Shown in pieces: positions 1 through 6,850 of a stretch of 8,920 nt of DNA. Numbering within the stretch: the stretch's first letter is position 1; each line of letters opens with the position of its first letter. The stretch is from an uncultured Eubacteriales bacterium (GTDB taxonomy: Bacteria > Bacillota > Clostridia > Oscillospirales > CAG-272). The notes beneath the pieces are model-generated. The model had not been told where the DNA came from, searched no databases, and saw only the letters and a list, made by a program, of their open reading frames with translations. Where the stretch lies: contig CAKSJC010000061.1 of the NCBI GenBank assembly GCA_934462885.1, positions 1 to 8,920 on the forward strand, in the 5' to 3' direction. A program made the translations under genes and the position numbers.

Positions 1-576
1 CTTTCGGACATCGGTTATACCGATGAAATAATTGAGAACGGGGATTCTTTCGAGGAAAACTCGTTAATTAAAGCAAAAGCTCCGGCTTCGCGAGGGTATA
101 TCGGGATAGCGGACGATTCGGGACTGGCGGTTGATTATCTGAACGGTGCGCCGGGTATATATTCCGCACGTTATTCGGGTGAGAACGCAAATGATGAGAA
201 AAACCGTGCAAAGCTTCTCTCGACAATGGCAGGAGTGCCGATTGAGAACAGAAAGGCAGGATTTGTATGCTGCGTTTCGATAGTTTTGACAAATGACTGC
301 GGAATTGTGATCCCGGAGGAATGGAGAATATCAAAAGAGCTTTCGGGTAAAGTAGGAATTCCGTCTGAGCTTGCAATGGTTGTGCGCGGAGAGTGCAGAG
401 GACATATCATGACGGAAGAGCACGGAAGAAGCGGCTTCGGATACGATCCGCTCTTTTTCTCGGACGAGCTTGGACGAAGCTTCGCAGAAGTTGACGGAGA
501 AGAGAAAAACAGAGTTTCGCATCGCGGTCACGCAATGTCGGAATTTACAAGACGTCTTTCAATTTTATTTAATTAG
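1..576 (+). CDS. rdgB: RdgB/HAM1-family non-canonical purine NTP pyrophosphatase, 5' end missing
   Basis: The reading frame is open from base 1 and ends at TAA 574-576, giving 191 residues; roughly the first 30 of the family are outside the window. The family hydrolyses dITP, XTP and dITP-like nucleotides to the monophosphate and pyrophosphate in the cytoplasm, keeping deaminated purines out of DNA and RNA. Visible family motifs, numbered from the first visible residue, are SFEEN at 16-20, ADDSGLAVD around 37-45, GAPGIYSARYSG at 49-60, GFGYDPLFF at 145-153 and SHRGHA at 173-178. Compared with E. coli RdgB as I remember it, there seem to be about 20 extra residues around 104-124 (near PEEWRISKELSGKVG), in frame and without a stop. 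It is the first gene of a same-strand block; yhbY follows 33 nt later. Identity is firm; the insertion is from memory-based comparison. Confidence 0.95.
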   Translation, partial: LSDIGYTDEIIENGDSFEENSLIKAKAPASRGYIGIADDSGLAVDYLNGAPGIYSARYSGENANDEKNRAKLLSTMAGVPIENRKAGFVCCVSIVLTNDCGIVIPEEWRISKELSGKVGIPSELAMVVRGECRGHIMTEEHGRSGFGYDPLFFSDELGRSFAEVDGEEKNRVSHRGHAMSEFTRRLSILFN

Positions 577-609
577 TTTTATAATTTAGTTTGATAGTAA
601 GGAATAATT

Positions 610-909
610 ATGCTTAACAGTAAACAACGCGCAATACTAAAATCTGAAGCCTCAAAAATGGACGCTGTTTTCCAAATAGGAAAAGGCGGACTCGGTGAGC
701 AAATGATAAAATCGGTTTCCGACGCGCTTGAAGCAAAAGAATTAATAAAGCTCAGCGTGCTTGACAATTCGGATGAGGACGCAAGAGAAGCCGCAGGGGA
801 GCTGGCATACGCCACAGGATCCGAGGTTGTGACAATTATCGGCAGAAAAATAATCCTTTTTAAGGTTTCATCAAAACCAAATAAACGTAAGATTTCGACA
901 CTTATCTGA
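610..909 (+). CDS. yhbY: YhbY-family CRM-domain RNA-binding protein
   Basis: A 99-residue protein consisting almost only of a CRM (YhbY) domain, the usual length for this family. Family members bind pre-50S ribosomal particles and are thought to help large-subunit assembly. Visible signatures are KQRAILKSEA near the start, the RNA-binding GxxG loop in QIGKGGLGE (22-30), ALEAKELIKLSVL (39-51), the helix around EAAGELAYATGSE (60-72) and the final strand VTIIGRKIILFK (74-85). A short basic tail, KPNKRK, follows. The ATG is preceded by AAGGA at 599-603 with a 6-nt gap, which supports this start. It sits between rdgB and nadD, a gene order common in Firmicutes, and nadD begins 19 nt after its stop, so cotranscription is likely. 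No separate strong promoter is visible. Confidence 0.93.
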   Translation: MLNSKQRAILKSEASKMDAVFQIGKGGLGEQMIKSVSDALEAKELIKLSVLDNSDEDAREAAGELAYATGSEVVTIIGRKIILFKVSSKPNKRKISTLI

Positions 910-928
910 CGTTTCCTGCAAAATTAAA

Positions 929-1543
929 ATGGAAAAAGAAGAAAAAATAAAGATAGGTCTGTTCGGCGGAACATTTGCACCTCCGAACCTAGGTCATGTT
1001 AATGCGGCACGGCTGATGTTAAAATATATCCCGATTGAAAGGCTTATTGTAATGCCCGCTTTTCTGCCTCCTCATAAGGTGAAAGCAGACGGAGATACTC
1101 CCGCAGAGCGAATGAAGATGTGCCAAGCCGCGTTTTCCGTTCTTGACAGAGTAAAAGTATCTGATTATGAAATAAAAAAAGGCGGACTAAGCTATTCCGT
1201 TGAAACGCTGAGATACTTTACTTCTCTTGGATATGAAGTGTATATGCTTTGCGGGACCGATATGTTTTTAAGCCTTCCGATTTGGTTCTGCGCAGATGAA
1301 ATATTCAAACTTGCGAACATCGTCTGCGTTCCGAGGGATACGGTACTTACCGAAACACTTGAAAAAGCGAAAAAAAATTATACGGAGAAATATTCGGCGA
1401 ACGTAACGATAATACCCGAGAGAAGCGTTGAAATGTCGTCGAGTGAAATACGCGAAAAAATACAATCGGGGGAGAGTCTTCGCGGACTGATCTCAGATGA
1501 AGTTGCGGAAATAATAAAAAATGACAAACTATATACACGATAA
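929..1543 (+). CDS. nadD: Nicotinate-nucleotide adenylyltransferase with an altered HxGH motif
   Basis: A 204-residue protein of normal NadD length. The enzyme transfers AMP from ATP to nicotinate mononucleotide to form deamido-NAD, a step of NAD synthesis in the cytoplasm. The Rossmann start is GLFGGTFAPPNLGHVNAA (10-27); further family motifs are FLPPHK (45-50), GGLSYSVETL (85-94), CGTDMFLSLPIWF (108-120) and the C-terminal MSSSEIREKI (169-178). The usual GGTFDPPHxGH motif reads GGTFAPPNLGH here, so the first histidine of HxGH is Asn20 while His23 is kept, and the Asp of FDP is Ala. The ORF is otherwise intact. The ATG has no clear Shine-Dalgarno sequence, so translation may be coupled to yhbY, which stops 19 nt before. 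Its last 23 nt overlap yqeK. The family call is firm; full activity with the altered motif is not certain. Confidence 0.92.
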   Translation: MEKEEKIKIGLFGGTFAPPNLGHVNAARLMLKYIPIERLIVMPAFLPPHKVKADGDTPAERMKMCQAAFSVLDRVKVSDYEIKKGGLSYSVETLRYFTSLGYEVYMLCGTDMFLSLPIWFCADEIFKLANIVCVPRDTVLTETLEKAKKNYTEKYSANVTIIPERSVEMSSSEIREKIQSGESLRGLISDEVAEIIKNDKLYTR

Positions 1544-2207
1544 AGAAAAACGTGAGCTTTCAGAAAAAGATATTTTCACACTGAGAGAGAAAATAAAGCC
1601 TTATCTGACCGATAAGAGATATTCCCATACGCTTTACGTTGAACGCGAAGCGGCAAAAATAGGAGAGCTGCTTATGCCACACGAAATAAACCGACTTCGT
1701 GCGGCAGCGCTTCTTCACGATATAACAAAAAAGGACGACTTAAAAAAACAGTTGCAATATTGTGAGGAATTTGGTATAATTATCTGTAATCTCGATATTC
1801 TTTCTCCGAGCGTTTTCCATGCGATGACAGCAGTAAAAACAGCAGAACGCGATTTTGCTGATTTTACGGATCCGGAAATACTGGGTGGAATAAGATGGCA
1901 TACAACAGGTCATGATCAAATGACCGATTTCGAAGCGATAGTGTACCTTGCCGACTATATAGAGGAAACCAGAAAATTCGATGACTGCGTTAAACTCAGG
2001 AATTACTTTTGGAACAGAATAAATTGCGGAGAAGATAAAGATACGGTATTGTGCGACACCATGATATATTCATTTGATTTGACTATACAGAATCTGATAA
2101 AAGACGCTAAAGTTATAAACAGTGATACGATAGGCGCAAGAAATTATTACATCGCAAAACGTAAGGCAAAGAAAGCAGATGAAATATCCGAAAGGAATAC
2201 TATATAA
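1521..2207 (+). CDS. yqeK: YqeK-family HD-domain hydrolase (probable symmetrical Ap4A hydrolase)
   Basis: A 228-residue HD-superfamily metal-dependent hydrolase. Characterised YqeK proteins split diadenosine tetraphosphate (Ap4A) symmetrically to two ADP. Metal-ligand candidates are His36 in RYSHTLYVE, the HD pair His66-Asp67 in ALLHDITKK, His100 in VFHAMTA, His127 in IRWHTTGH and Asp145 in YLADYIEE, in the order expected for YqeK. The core fits the family, but the protein is longer than B. subtilis YqeK (about 186 residues), with a charged N-terminal lead of about 20 residues and a basic C-terminal tail ending KRKAKKADE. The ATG lies inside the 3' end of nadD (23-nt overlap, different frame), the usual nadD-yqeK coupling; there is only a weak GCGGA-like ribosome site. 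Pairing an NAD-synthesis gene with a dinucleotide hydrolase is conserved in Firmicutes. Confidence 0.92.
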   Translation: MTNYIHDKEKRELSEKDIFTLREKIKPYLTDKRYSHTLYVEREAAKIGELLMPHEINRLRAAALLHDITKKDDLKKQLQYCEEFGIIICNLDILSPSVFHAMTAVKTAERDFADFTDPEILGGIRWHTTGHDQMTDFEAIVYLADYIEETRKFDDCVKLRNYFWNRINCGEDKDTVLCDTMIYSFDLTIQNLIKDAKVINSDTIGARNYYIAKRKAKKADEISERNTI

Positions 2208-2208
2208 A

Positions 2209-3600
2209 ATGGATAACGGCAATAAAAACAAACAAAATAAACCTGAAAACGATCAAACAAGAGTATATAATTTTAAGGACGGCGCACCGTCAATTGAGGA
2301 CCTTGAAAACGGAGAACCCGATTTTTCCGAGTATTACCCGGACGGTGACGCGGAGCATATGTCTCGTGACGATCATGACGATATTTTTTTAAATGAAAAC
2401 ATGAAGAGAAAAGATAAAATCAGAAAGAAAAACGCACGTCTGAGTAAGTCTCAGATAGTGCTTATTGCGGTAATTTTCTTGATTTACACCGTAGTTATTG
2501 TAAGCGCATCTTGGCTTTTTTTCTATAAACCTTCACAGCCTAATCACGGCGATGTTCCTTTTAATACCGATCCCGTTGAAAGTACGGGCGGAGAAAATAA
2601 TTCCGATAACGAAAACGATAAAGAAACAGGAGAAGTTAACAACGATTATACGGCAAATGATGAAGTCTATAATATACTTCTCGTCGGACGTGATGACGCG
2701 GCATCTCTCGCGGACGTTACAATGCTTGTAAACTGTAACATAAAAAACAGTTCCGTTACAGTAATGCAGATACCGCGCGATACGCTTGTTACCGTAGGAG
2801 CCGAACATACCAATAAGGTAAATGAGGCATATTCGACGCTTGTAGGTCAAGCATACCGCGACGGAGAAGATGATTCGTATTTGGCGGGAGCACAAAAATA
2901 TGCCGAAATGTATGAAAAAAGTCTATGCATAAAGATTCACCATACGGTTGTAATAAGCTTGCAAGGACTTTCCAATATAGTCGACGCTCTCGGCGGAGTC
3001 GAGGTATATGTTCCTGCACCAATGTATTACAGCGATCCGGAACAGGGACTGTATATTAATATAGGTGAAGGCCTTCAAACACTTGACGGATATAATGCGG
3101 AGTGCTTTGTCAGATACAGAAGCGGATATCTTCAGGCAGATCTCGGACGTGTAAATGCTCAAAAGATATTCCTTACAGCATTTTTAAATAAGGTAAAATC
3201 TACCTTTAAGTCTGTAAATCTTTCCGCTATGAACAATTTCGCAAATGAAGTAATGAAGAATATCTCAACCGATCTTACACTATCGGATATTATTTATTAT
3301 GCAAAATTTGCCCTAAAGCTTGATCTCGACTCTGTAACGATGACAACAATGCCCGGAAATACAGCCGGAATATATTACATCATGAACAGGGCTGGAACTC
3401 TTGATATAATCAATAAACATTATAATATCTATAAAAAAGAAATTTCCGATTCAATCTTTGACAGAGACAATCTTTTCTGCTTCACAAACTATGATTATAT
3501 GTCACGAGTTTATTACGGCGATCCGTCGGTAGCATTTGATACCGAATATAACGCAGACAGTATCGATGAGGATTCGATATACATCCCGAAGGTCCACTGA
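2209..3600 (+). CDS. LytR-CpsA-Psr (LCP) family membrane-anchored cell-wall ligase
   Basis: LCP enzymes transfer lipid-linked anionic or capsular polymers to peptidoglycan on the outer face of the membrane. From this start the protein has 463 residues: an acidic cytoplasmic N-terminus, a basic stretch (MKRKDKIRKKNARLSKS), one membrane segment around residues 82-106 (IVLIAVIFLIYTVVIVSASW), a low-complexity Asn/Asp/Glu linker, then the LCP domain from about 153. Domain marks are YNILLVGRDD, VMQIPRDT, GLSNIVDALGGVEVYVP and FVRYR followed by DLGR. The Arg normally before SD in GRSDT is replaced (SLADVT), a variant I recall in Clostridia. I chose ATG 2209, just after the yqeK stop at 2205-2207, with AAAGGA at 2191-2196. 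An in-frame ATG at 2179 would add 10 residues and overlap yqeK by 29 nt, and cannot be excluded. Which polymer it attaches cannot be told. Confidence 0.9.
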   Translation: MDNGNKNKQNKPENDQTRVYNFKDGAPSIEDLENGEPDFSEYYPDGDAEHMSRDDHDDIFLNENMKRKDKIRKKNARLSKSQIVLIAVIFLIYTVVIVSASWLFFYKPSQPNHGDVPFNTDPVESTGGENNSDNENDKETGEVNNDYTANDEVYNILLVGRDDAASLADVTMLVNCNIKNSSVTVMQIPRDTLVTVGAEHTNKVNEAYSTLVGQAYRDGEDDSYLAGAQKYAEMYEKSLCIKIHHTVVISLQGLSNIVDALGGVEVYVPAPMYYSDPEQGLYINIGEGLQTLDGYNAECFVRYRSGYLQADLGRVNAQKIFLTAFLNKVKSTFKSVNLSAMNNFANEVMKNISTDLTLSDIIYYAKFALKLDLDSVTMTTMPGNTAGIYYIMNRAGTLDIINKHYNIYKKEISDSIFDRDNLFCFTNYDYMSRVYYGDPSVAFDTEYNADSIDEDSIYIPKVH

Positions 3601-3624
3601 ACCGATAAACAGGAGGAATAAACA

Positions 3625-4041
3625 ATGGATAACGGAACAATGAAACTTCCGATTGAAGAGAATTTGAAAAGTGAAGACTTGGCAGAACCTAAAAGATTAG
3701 CTGAATTAATTGTATCGGTGCTTGATTCAAAAAAAGCAAAAGATATAAAACTTCTTCATGTTGAAAAAAGAACGATTATTGCGGATTATTTTGTGATTTG
3801 TACCGGAAACTCGAGAACTCAGATAAAAGCCCTCGCCGACGAACTTGAATTCAAACTTGAACCTTACGGAGTCTCGCCTCTTCATGTGGAAGGAGCAAAT
3901 ACAGGAGTATGGGTGCTTCAGGACTACGGTTCTGTTATTGTACATCTGTTCAACAACGAGTCAAGAGGCTTTTATGATCTTGAAAAATTGTACAGAGACA
4001 CGACAGAGCAGGATATTTCCGATCTTATATCAGAAGACTAA
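3625..4041 (+). CDS. rsfS: Ribosomal silencing factor RsfS (YbeB/Iojap family)
   Basis: A 138-residue protein of the RsfS/Iojap family, which binds ribosomal protein uL14 on the 50S subunit and blocks joining with the 30S subunit when nutrients are short. The domain covers about residues 24-127: LAELIVSVLDSKKAKDIK, IADYFVICTGNSRTQIKALA (52-71), HVEGANTGVWVLQDYGSVIVH (87-107) and FNNESRGFYDLEKLY (109-123). These are the recognised blocks, including the Trp-x3-Asp-Tyr-Gly segment. An N-terminal extension of about 20 mostly acidic residues precedes it. The start has a strong AGGAGG at 3611-3616, 8 nt before ATG; a second in-frame ATG at codon 6 is less well placed. It lies 24 nt after the LCP gene and 35 nt before leuS, in the conserved nadD-yqeK-LCP-rsfS neighbourhood. 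Confidence 0.95.
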   Translation: MDNGTMKLPIEENLKSEDLAEPKRLAELIVSVLDSKKAKDIKLLHVEKRTIIADYFVICTGNSRTQIKALADELEFKLEPYGVSPLHVEGANTGVWVLQDYGSVIVHLFNNESRGFYDLEKLYRDTTEQDISDLISED

Positions 4042-4076
4042 ATTTTATTTTTAATCATAAAAAGGAATCCTAATTC

Positions 4077-6485
4077 ATGAAATACGATTTTGACGCAGTT
4101 GAGAAAAAATGGCAGCAAAAATGGGAAGAAGCCGGAATATTCAAGGCTTCCGACGATCATTCAAAGCCTAAATTTTACGGACTTGTAGAGTTTCCTTATC
4201 CGAGCGGCGCGGGCATGCACGTCGGACACATAAAGGCTTACTCGGGTCTTGAGGTTGTTTCGAGAAAAAGAAGAATGCAGGGATATAACGTGCTCTTCCC
4301 GATAGGATTCGACGCATTCGGACTTCCGACCGAAAACTATGCGATAAAAACGAATATGCACCCGAGAAAAGTTACTGACGTGAACATTGCAAAGTTCAGT
4401 GAACAGCTTAAAAGGGTCGGCTTCTCATTCGACTGGTCGAGAGTTATCGATACAACGGAAGAAGACTATTATAAGTGGACTCAGTGGATATTCCGTAAAA
4501 TGTTTGATGCGGGACTCGCGTTCCGTGCAACAACGCTTGTCAACTATTGCCCGCATTGCAAAGTTGTCCTTTCCAACGAGGATTCGCAGGGCGGGAAGTG
4601 CGATATCTGCCACAGTGAAATCATACAGAAGTCAAAAGACGTATGGTATTTGAGAATTACTGAATATGCAGATAAACTTCTTGAAGGGTTGAAAAAAGTT
4701 GATTACCTTCCAAACATAAAACTTCAGCAGGAAAACTGGATAGGACGTTCCGAAGGCGCGTTTGTAGATTTTGCGCTTACAAACTGCGAAGACGGTGAAA
4801 AACTCAGAATATATACAACAAGATGCGACACTATGTTTGGCGTCACATTCATGGTAATCGCTCCAGAACATCCGATAATAGAAAAATATAGAGATCGTAT
4901 TTCAAATATTACCGAGCTTGACGCATATAAAGAAGAGTGCGCAAAAAAAACAGAGTTTGAGAGAACACAGCTTGTAAAGAATAAAACAGGCGTTAGTATT
5001 GAGGGAATCAAGGCGATAAACCCCGCAAACGGAAAAGAAATACCGATATATATTTCGGACTACGTTATGATGGGATACGGAACAGGCGCTATTATGGCTG
5101 TTCCCGCGCACGACGAGCGAGACTTTGAGTTCGCGAAGAAATTCGGAATAGATATAATCGAAGTTATAAGCGGCGGCGATATTTCAAAAGAAGCTTATAC
5201 AGGCGATGGAGAAATGGTGAATTCCGGATTCTTAAACGGCATAAAAACCAAAAAAGAAGCTATTGCAAAAATGCTTGAGTACCTCAAAGCGAGAGGCGTC
5301 GGCGAAAAAGGCGTTCAATACAAGATGAAAGACTGGGCGTTTAACCGCCAGAGATATTGGGGAGAACCTATTCCGATAATTTATTGTGATAAATGCGGAA
5401 TGGTCGGAGTACCTTATGATGAGCTTCCTCTTAAACTCCCCGATATAGAGAATTTCGAACCGGGTGAGGGCGGCGAAAGCCCTCTCGCTAAGATAGATTC
5501 GTTCATGCATTGCACCTGCCCGAAGTGCGGAGGACCCGCAAGACGTGAAACAGACACAATGCCTCAATGGGCAGGATCCTCATGGTACTTCCTCAGATAC
5601 CTTGATCCGCATAATCCCGACGCGATAGCGTCTCAGGAGAATATGAAATATTGGCTTCCCGTTGACTGGTATAACGGAGGTATGGAGCACGTTACGCGTC
5701 ATATGATCTACTCGAGATTCTGGCATCACTTTCTCTATGATATAGGAGTAGTACCCGTTGACGAACCTTATGCAAAACGTACAGCACAGGGACTTATCCT
5801 CGGCTCTGACGGAGAAAAGATGAGTAAGTCAAAGGGTAACGTAGTTGACCCGATAGATGTTACAAACGAGTTCGGAGCAGATGTCCTCAGAGTTTATATT
5901 CTTTTCATGGGTGATTACGCTTCCGCAGCTCCGTGGAGCGAGAACAGTGTCCGCGGCTGTAAGAGATTCCTTGACAGAGTTGCGGCTCTCTATGATATGG
6001 CGAAGGGCAGCGGCTCAACCGCTAAGCTTGAACCTTTGCTCCATAAGACAATAAAGAAAGTTTCCGAAGATATCGAGGAAATGAAGTTCAATACGGCGAT
6101 CGCTGCAATGATGTCTCTTGTCAACGAAATTTACGATTGCGGAACTCTGACTATCGACGAGCTTAAAACGTTTATTTCGCTTCTTTGCCCGTTTGCGCCG
6201 CACATTTGCGAAGAGCTTTGGGAAAAACTCGGCGGGGAAGGTTTCCTTTCACTTGTAAAGTGGCCTGAATATGACGAGGCTAAAACAAAGGACGATGAGA
6301 TAGAAATAGCCGTTCAGGTTTGCGGCAAACTTAAGGGAACCATCAGGATAAAAAACGATACAAAAAAGGAAGATGCAATAGCTGCTGCAAAAGCAGATCC
6401 GCGTGTCGCATCTGCGCTTGAAGGAAAGCAGATTGTAAAGGAAATTTATATACCCGCAAAGATAGTAAATATTGTTGCAAAATAA
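4077..6485 (+). CDS. leuS: Leucyl-tRNA synthetase, bacterial type
   Basis: A full-length 802-residue class Ia synthetase that charges tRNA-Leu with leucine, with post-transfer editing. The ATP-site HIGH motif is HVGH at 48-51 within YPSGAGMHVGHIKAYSG, and KMSKS is at 581-585. Cys pairs C158/C161 with C175/C178 and C437/C440 with C479/C481/C484 look like two zinc modules. The CP1 editing domain (about 220-400) has the Thr-rich TTRCDTMFGVT, with Cys in place of the more usual Pro, and the AVPAHDERDFEFA block. Late motifs are MPQWAGSSWYFLRY, GGMEHVTRHMIYSRFWHHF, the anticodon-binding region with CPFAPHICEELWEKLG, and a C-terminal domain ending KEIYIPAKIVNIVAK. AAAGGA at 4061-4066 lies 10 nt before the ATG. 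The 35-nt gap to rsfS is too short for a T-box leader, so any leucine control would have to act further upstream. It appears to be the last gene of the block. Confidence 0.98.
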   Translation: MKYDFDAVEKKWQQKWEEAGIFKASDDHSKPKFYGLVEFPYPSGAGMHVGHIKAYSGLEVVSRKRRMQGYNVLFPIGFDAFGLPTENYAIKTNMHPRKVTDVNIAKFSEQLKRVGFSFDWSRVIDTTEEDYYKWTQWIFRKMFDAGLAFRATTLVNYCPHCKVVLSNEDSQGGKCDICHSEIIQKSKDVWYLRITEYADKLLEGLKKVDYLPNIKLQQENWIGRSEGAFVDFALTNCEDGEKLRIYTTRCDTMFGVTFMVIAPEHPIIEKYRDRISNITELDAYKEECAKKTEFERTQLVKNKTGVSIEGIKAINPANGKEIPIYISDYVMMGYGTGAIMAVPAHDERDFEFAKKFGIDIIEVISGGDISKEAYTGDGEMVNSGFLNGIKTKKEAIAKMLEYLKARGVGEKGVQYKMKDWAFNRQRYWGEPIPIIYCDKCGMVGVPYDELPLKLPDIENFEPGEGGESPLAKIDSFMHCTCPKCGGPARRETDTMPQWAGSSWYFLRYLDPHNPDAIASQENMKYWLPVDWYNGGMEHVTRHMIYSRFWHHFLYDIGVVPVDEPYAKRTAQGLILGSDGEKMSKSKGNVVDPIDVTNEFGADVLRVYILFMGDYASAAPWSENSVRGCKRFLDRVAALYDMAKGSGSTAKLEPLLHKTIKKVSEDIEEMKFNTAIAAMMSLVNEIYDCGTLTIDELKTFISLLCPFAPHICEELWEKLGGEGFLSLVKWPEYDEAKTKDDEIEIAVQVCGKLKGTIRIKNDTKKEDAIAAAKADPRVASALEGKQIVKEIYIPAKIVNIVAK

Positions 6486-6505
6486 GGATATCCGAAAATC
6501 AAAAA

Positions 6506-6529
6506 GAAAAACACAGAAAGCAGTTTTTC
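6506..6529 (+). terminator. Weak hairpin after leuS, doubtful terminator
   Basis: GAAAAAC at 6506-6512 and GTTTTTC at 6523-6529 can form a 7-bp stem around a 10-nt loop, 20 nt after the leuS stop. It is AT-rich and lacks a run of T directly after it (TCATATATTTATTT follows), so it would be at best a poor intrinsic terminator. It is listed because the leuS block has no better terminator before the rpsU promoter. Confidence 0.25.
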
Positions 6530-6553
6530 ATATATTTATTTCCATAAATGTAT
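6530..6553. repeat. AT-rich inverted repeat touching the rpsU -35 box
   Basis: The arms 6530-6539 (ATATATTTAT) and 6544-6553 (ATAAATGTAT) pair over 10 positions with one T-G mismatch, around the 4-nt centre TTCC. The right arm ends on the first T of the TTGACA box. It could be a binding site for a regulator of the promoter, or an RNA hairpin helping to end leuS transcripts. AT-rich dyads occur by chance often enough that neither role is secure. Confidence 0.3.
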
Positions 6554-6581
6554 TGACAAACAGAATCCTTTACGATATAAT
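6553..6581 (+). promoter_or_regulatory. Consensus sigma-A promoter for rpsU
   Basis: TTGACA at 6553-6558 and TATAAT at 6576-6581 are both perfect consensus hexamers separated by exactly 17 nt. Transcription would start near 6588, leaving a leader of about 53 nt before the rpsU GTG. A housekeeping promoter of this strength fits the high demand for a ribosomal protein. Confidence 0.9.
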
Positions 6582-6586
6582 ATTAT

Positions 6587-6628
6587 AAGGGTAAAAGATA
6601 GAAAATTTACCTTTGCCAAAAGCGAAGG
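6587..6628 (+). promoter_or_regulatory. rpsU leader with two mutually exclusive hairpins
   Basis: Hairpin A pairs AAGGGTAAA (6587-6595) with TTTACCTTT (6606-6614): 9 bp with one G-U, loop 6596-6605, starting at the predicted transcription start. Hairpin B pairs CCTTTGC (6610-6616) with GCGAAGG (6622-6628): 7 bp with one G-U, loop CAAAA, and takes in the first Gs of the ribosome binding site. Both use CCTTT at 6610-6614, so only one can form at a time. This is the layout of a translational switch, possibly for autoregulation by bS21 as for many ribosomal-protein leaders. I know of no described leader of this type for Firmicute rpsU; function is inferred. Confidence 0.4.
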
Positions 6629-6633
6629 GAGGG
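6627..6633 (+). promoter_or_regulatory. Strong ribosome binding site that fixes the rpsU GTG start
   Basis: The G-rich stretch GGGAGGG has a GGAGG core at 6628-6632, followed by 8 nt to GTG at 6641. No ATG is available nearby in this frame, so this site decides the GTG start. Confidence 0.85.
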
Positions 6634-6640
6634 AATACAG

Positions 6641-6817
6641 GTGGCAGAAATCAGAGTTAAAGAAAATGAATCGCTTGACAGTGCGCTTCGTCGCTTTAAG
6701 AGACAGTGTCAACGTTCGGGGATTCAGGCCGAGCTTCGCAAAAGAGAATGCTATGAGAAGCCCAGCGTAAAGAGAAAAAAGAAATCCGAAGCAGCCAGAA
6801 AACGCAAATACAAATAA
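6641..6817 (+). CDS. rpsU: Small ribosomal subunit protein bS21
   Basis: A 58-codon gene starting at GTG and ending at TAA 6815-6817. The product begins MAEIRVKENESLDSALRRFK and ends KRKKKSEAARKRKYK, the typical bS21 pattern: an N-terminal strand with the VKENESLDSALRRFKR motif, a QxxGIQAELRKREYEKPS-like middle (here GIQAELRKRECYEKPS) and a very basic C-terminal helix. bS21 sits on the 30S platform near the mRNA exit, close to the 3' end of 16S rRNA, and helps initiation. Length and charge are normal for the family. The gene has its own consensus promoter and terminator, so it is expressed apart from the leuS block and from the lipid kinase gene after it. In many Firmicutes rpsU is followed by yqeY, which is absent here. 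Confidence 0.96.
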   Translation: MAEIRVKENESLDSALRRFKRQCQRSGIQAELRKRECYEKPSVKRKKKSEAARKRKYK

Positions 6818-6819
6818 GA

Positions 6820-6847
6820 AAGCTGTTTTAACTTGATAAACAGGCTT
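6820..6847 (+). other. Hairpin just after the rpsU stop codon
   Basis: AAGCTGTTT (6820-6828) pairs with AAACA (6838-6842) and GCTT (6844-6847), giving a 9-bp stem with G6843 bulged and a 9-nt loop. It begins 3 nt after the stop and lies 3 nt before the terminator stem. It has no T run, so it is more likely a structure protecting the mRNA 3' end, or chance, than a terminator itself. Confidence 0.4.
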
Positions 6848-6850
6848 TAG

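Noticed and set aside
557..585. Possible promoter before yhbY (TTTCAA, 17 nt, TATAAT)
   Set aside because: The -10 matches, but the -35 fits at only 3 of 6 positions, and the area is AT-rich enough for TATAAT to occur by chance. An internal promoter cannot be excluded.
2179..2208. Earlier in-frame start for the LCP gene at 2179
   Set aside because: It would overlap yqeK by 29 nt and lacks a better ribosome site than the ATG at 2209, which follows the yqeK stop by one base; kept as an alternative only.
4042..4076. T-box leader before leuS
   Set aside because: The gap is only 35 nt and has no room for a T-box specifier stem and antiterminator.
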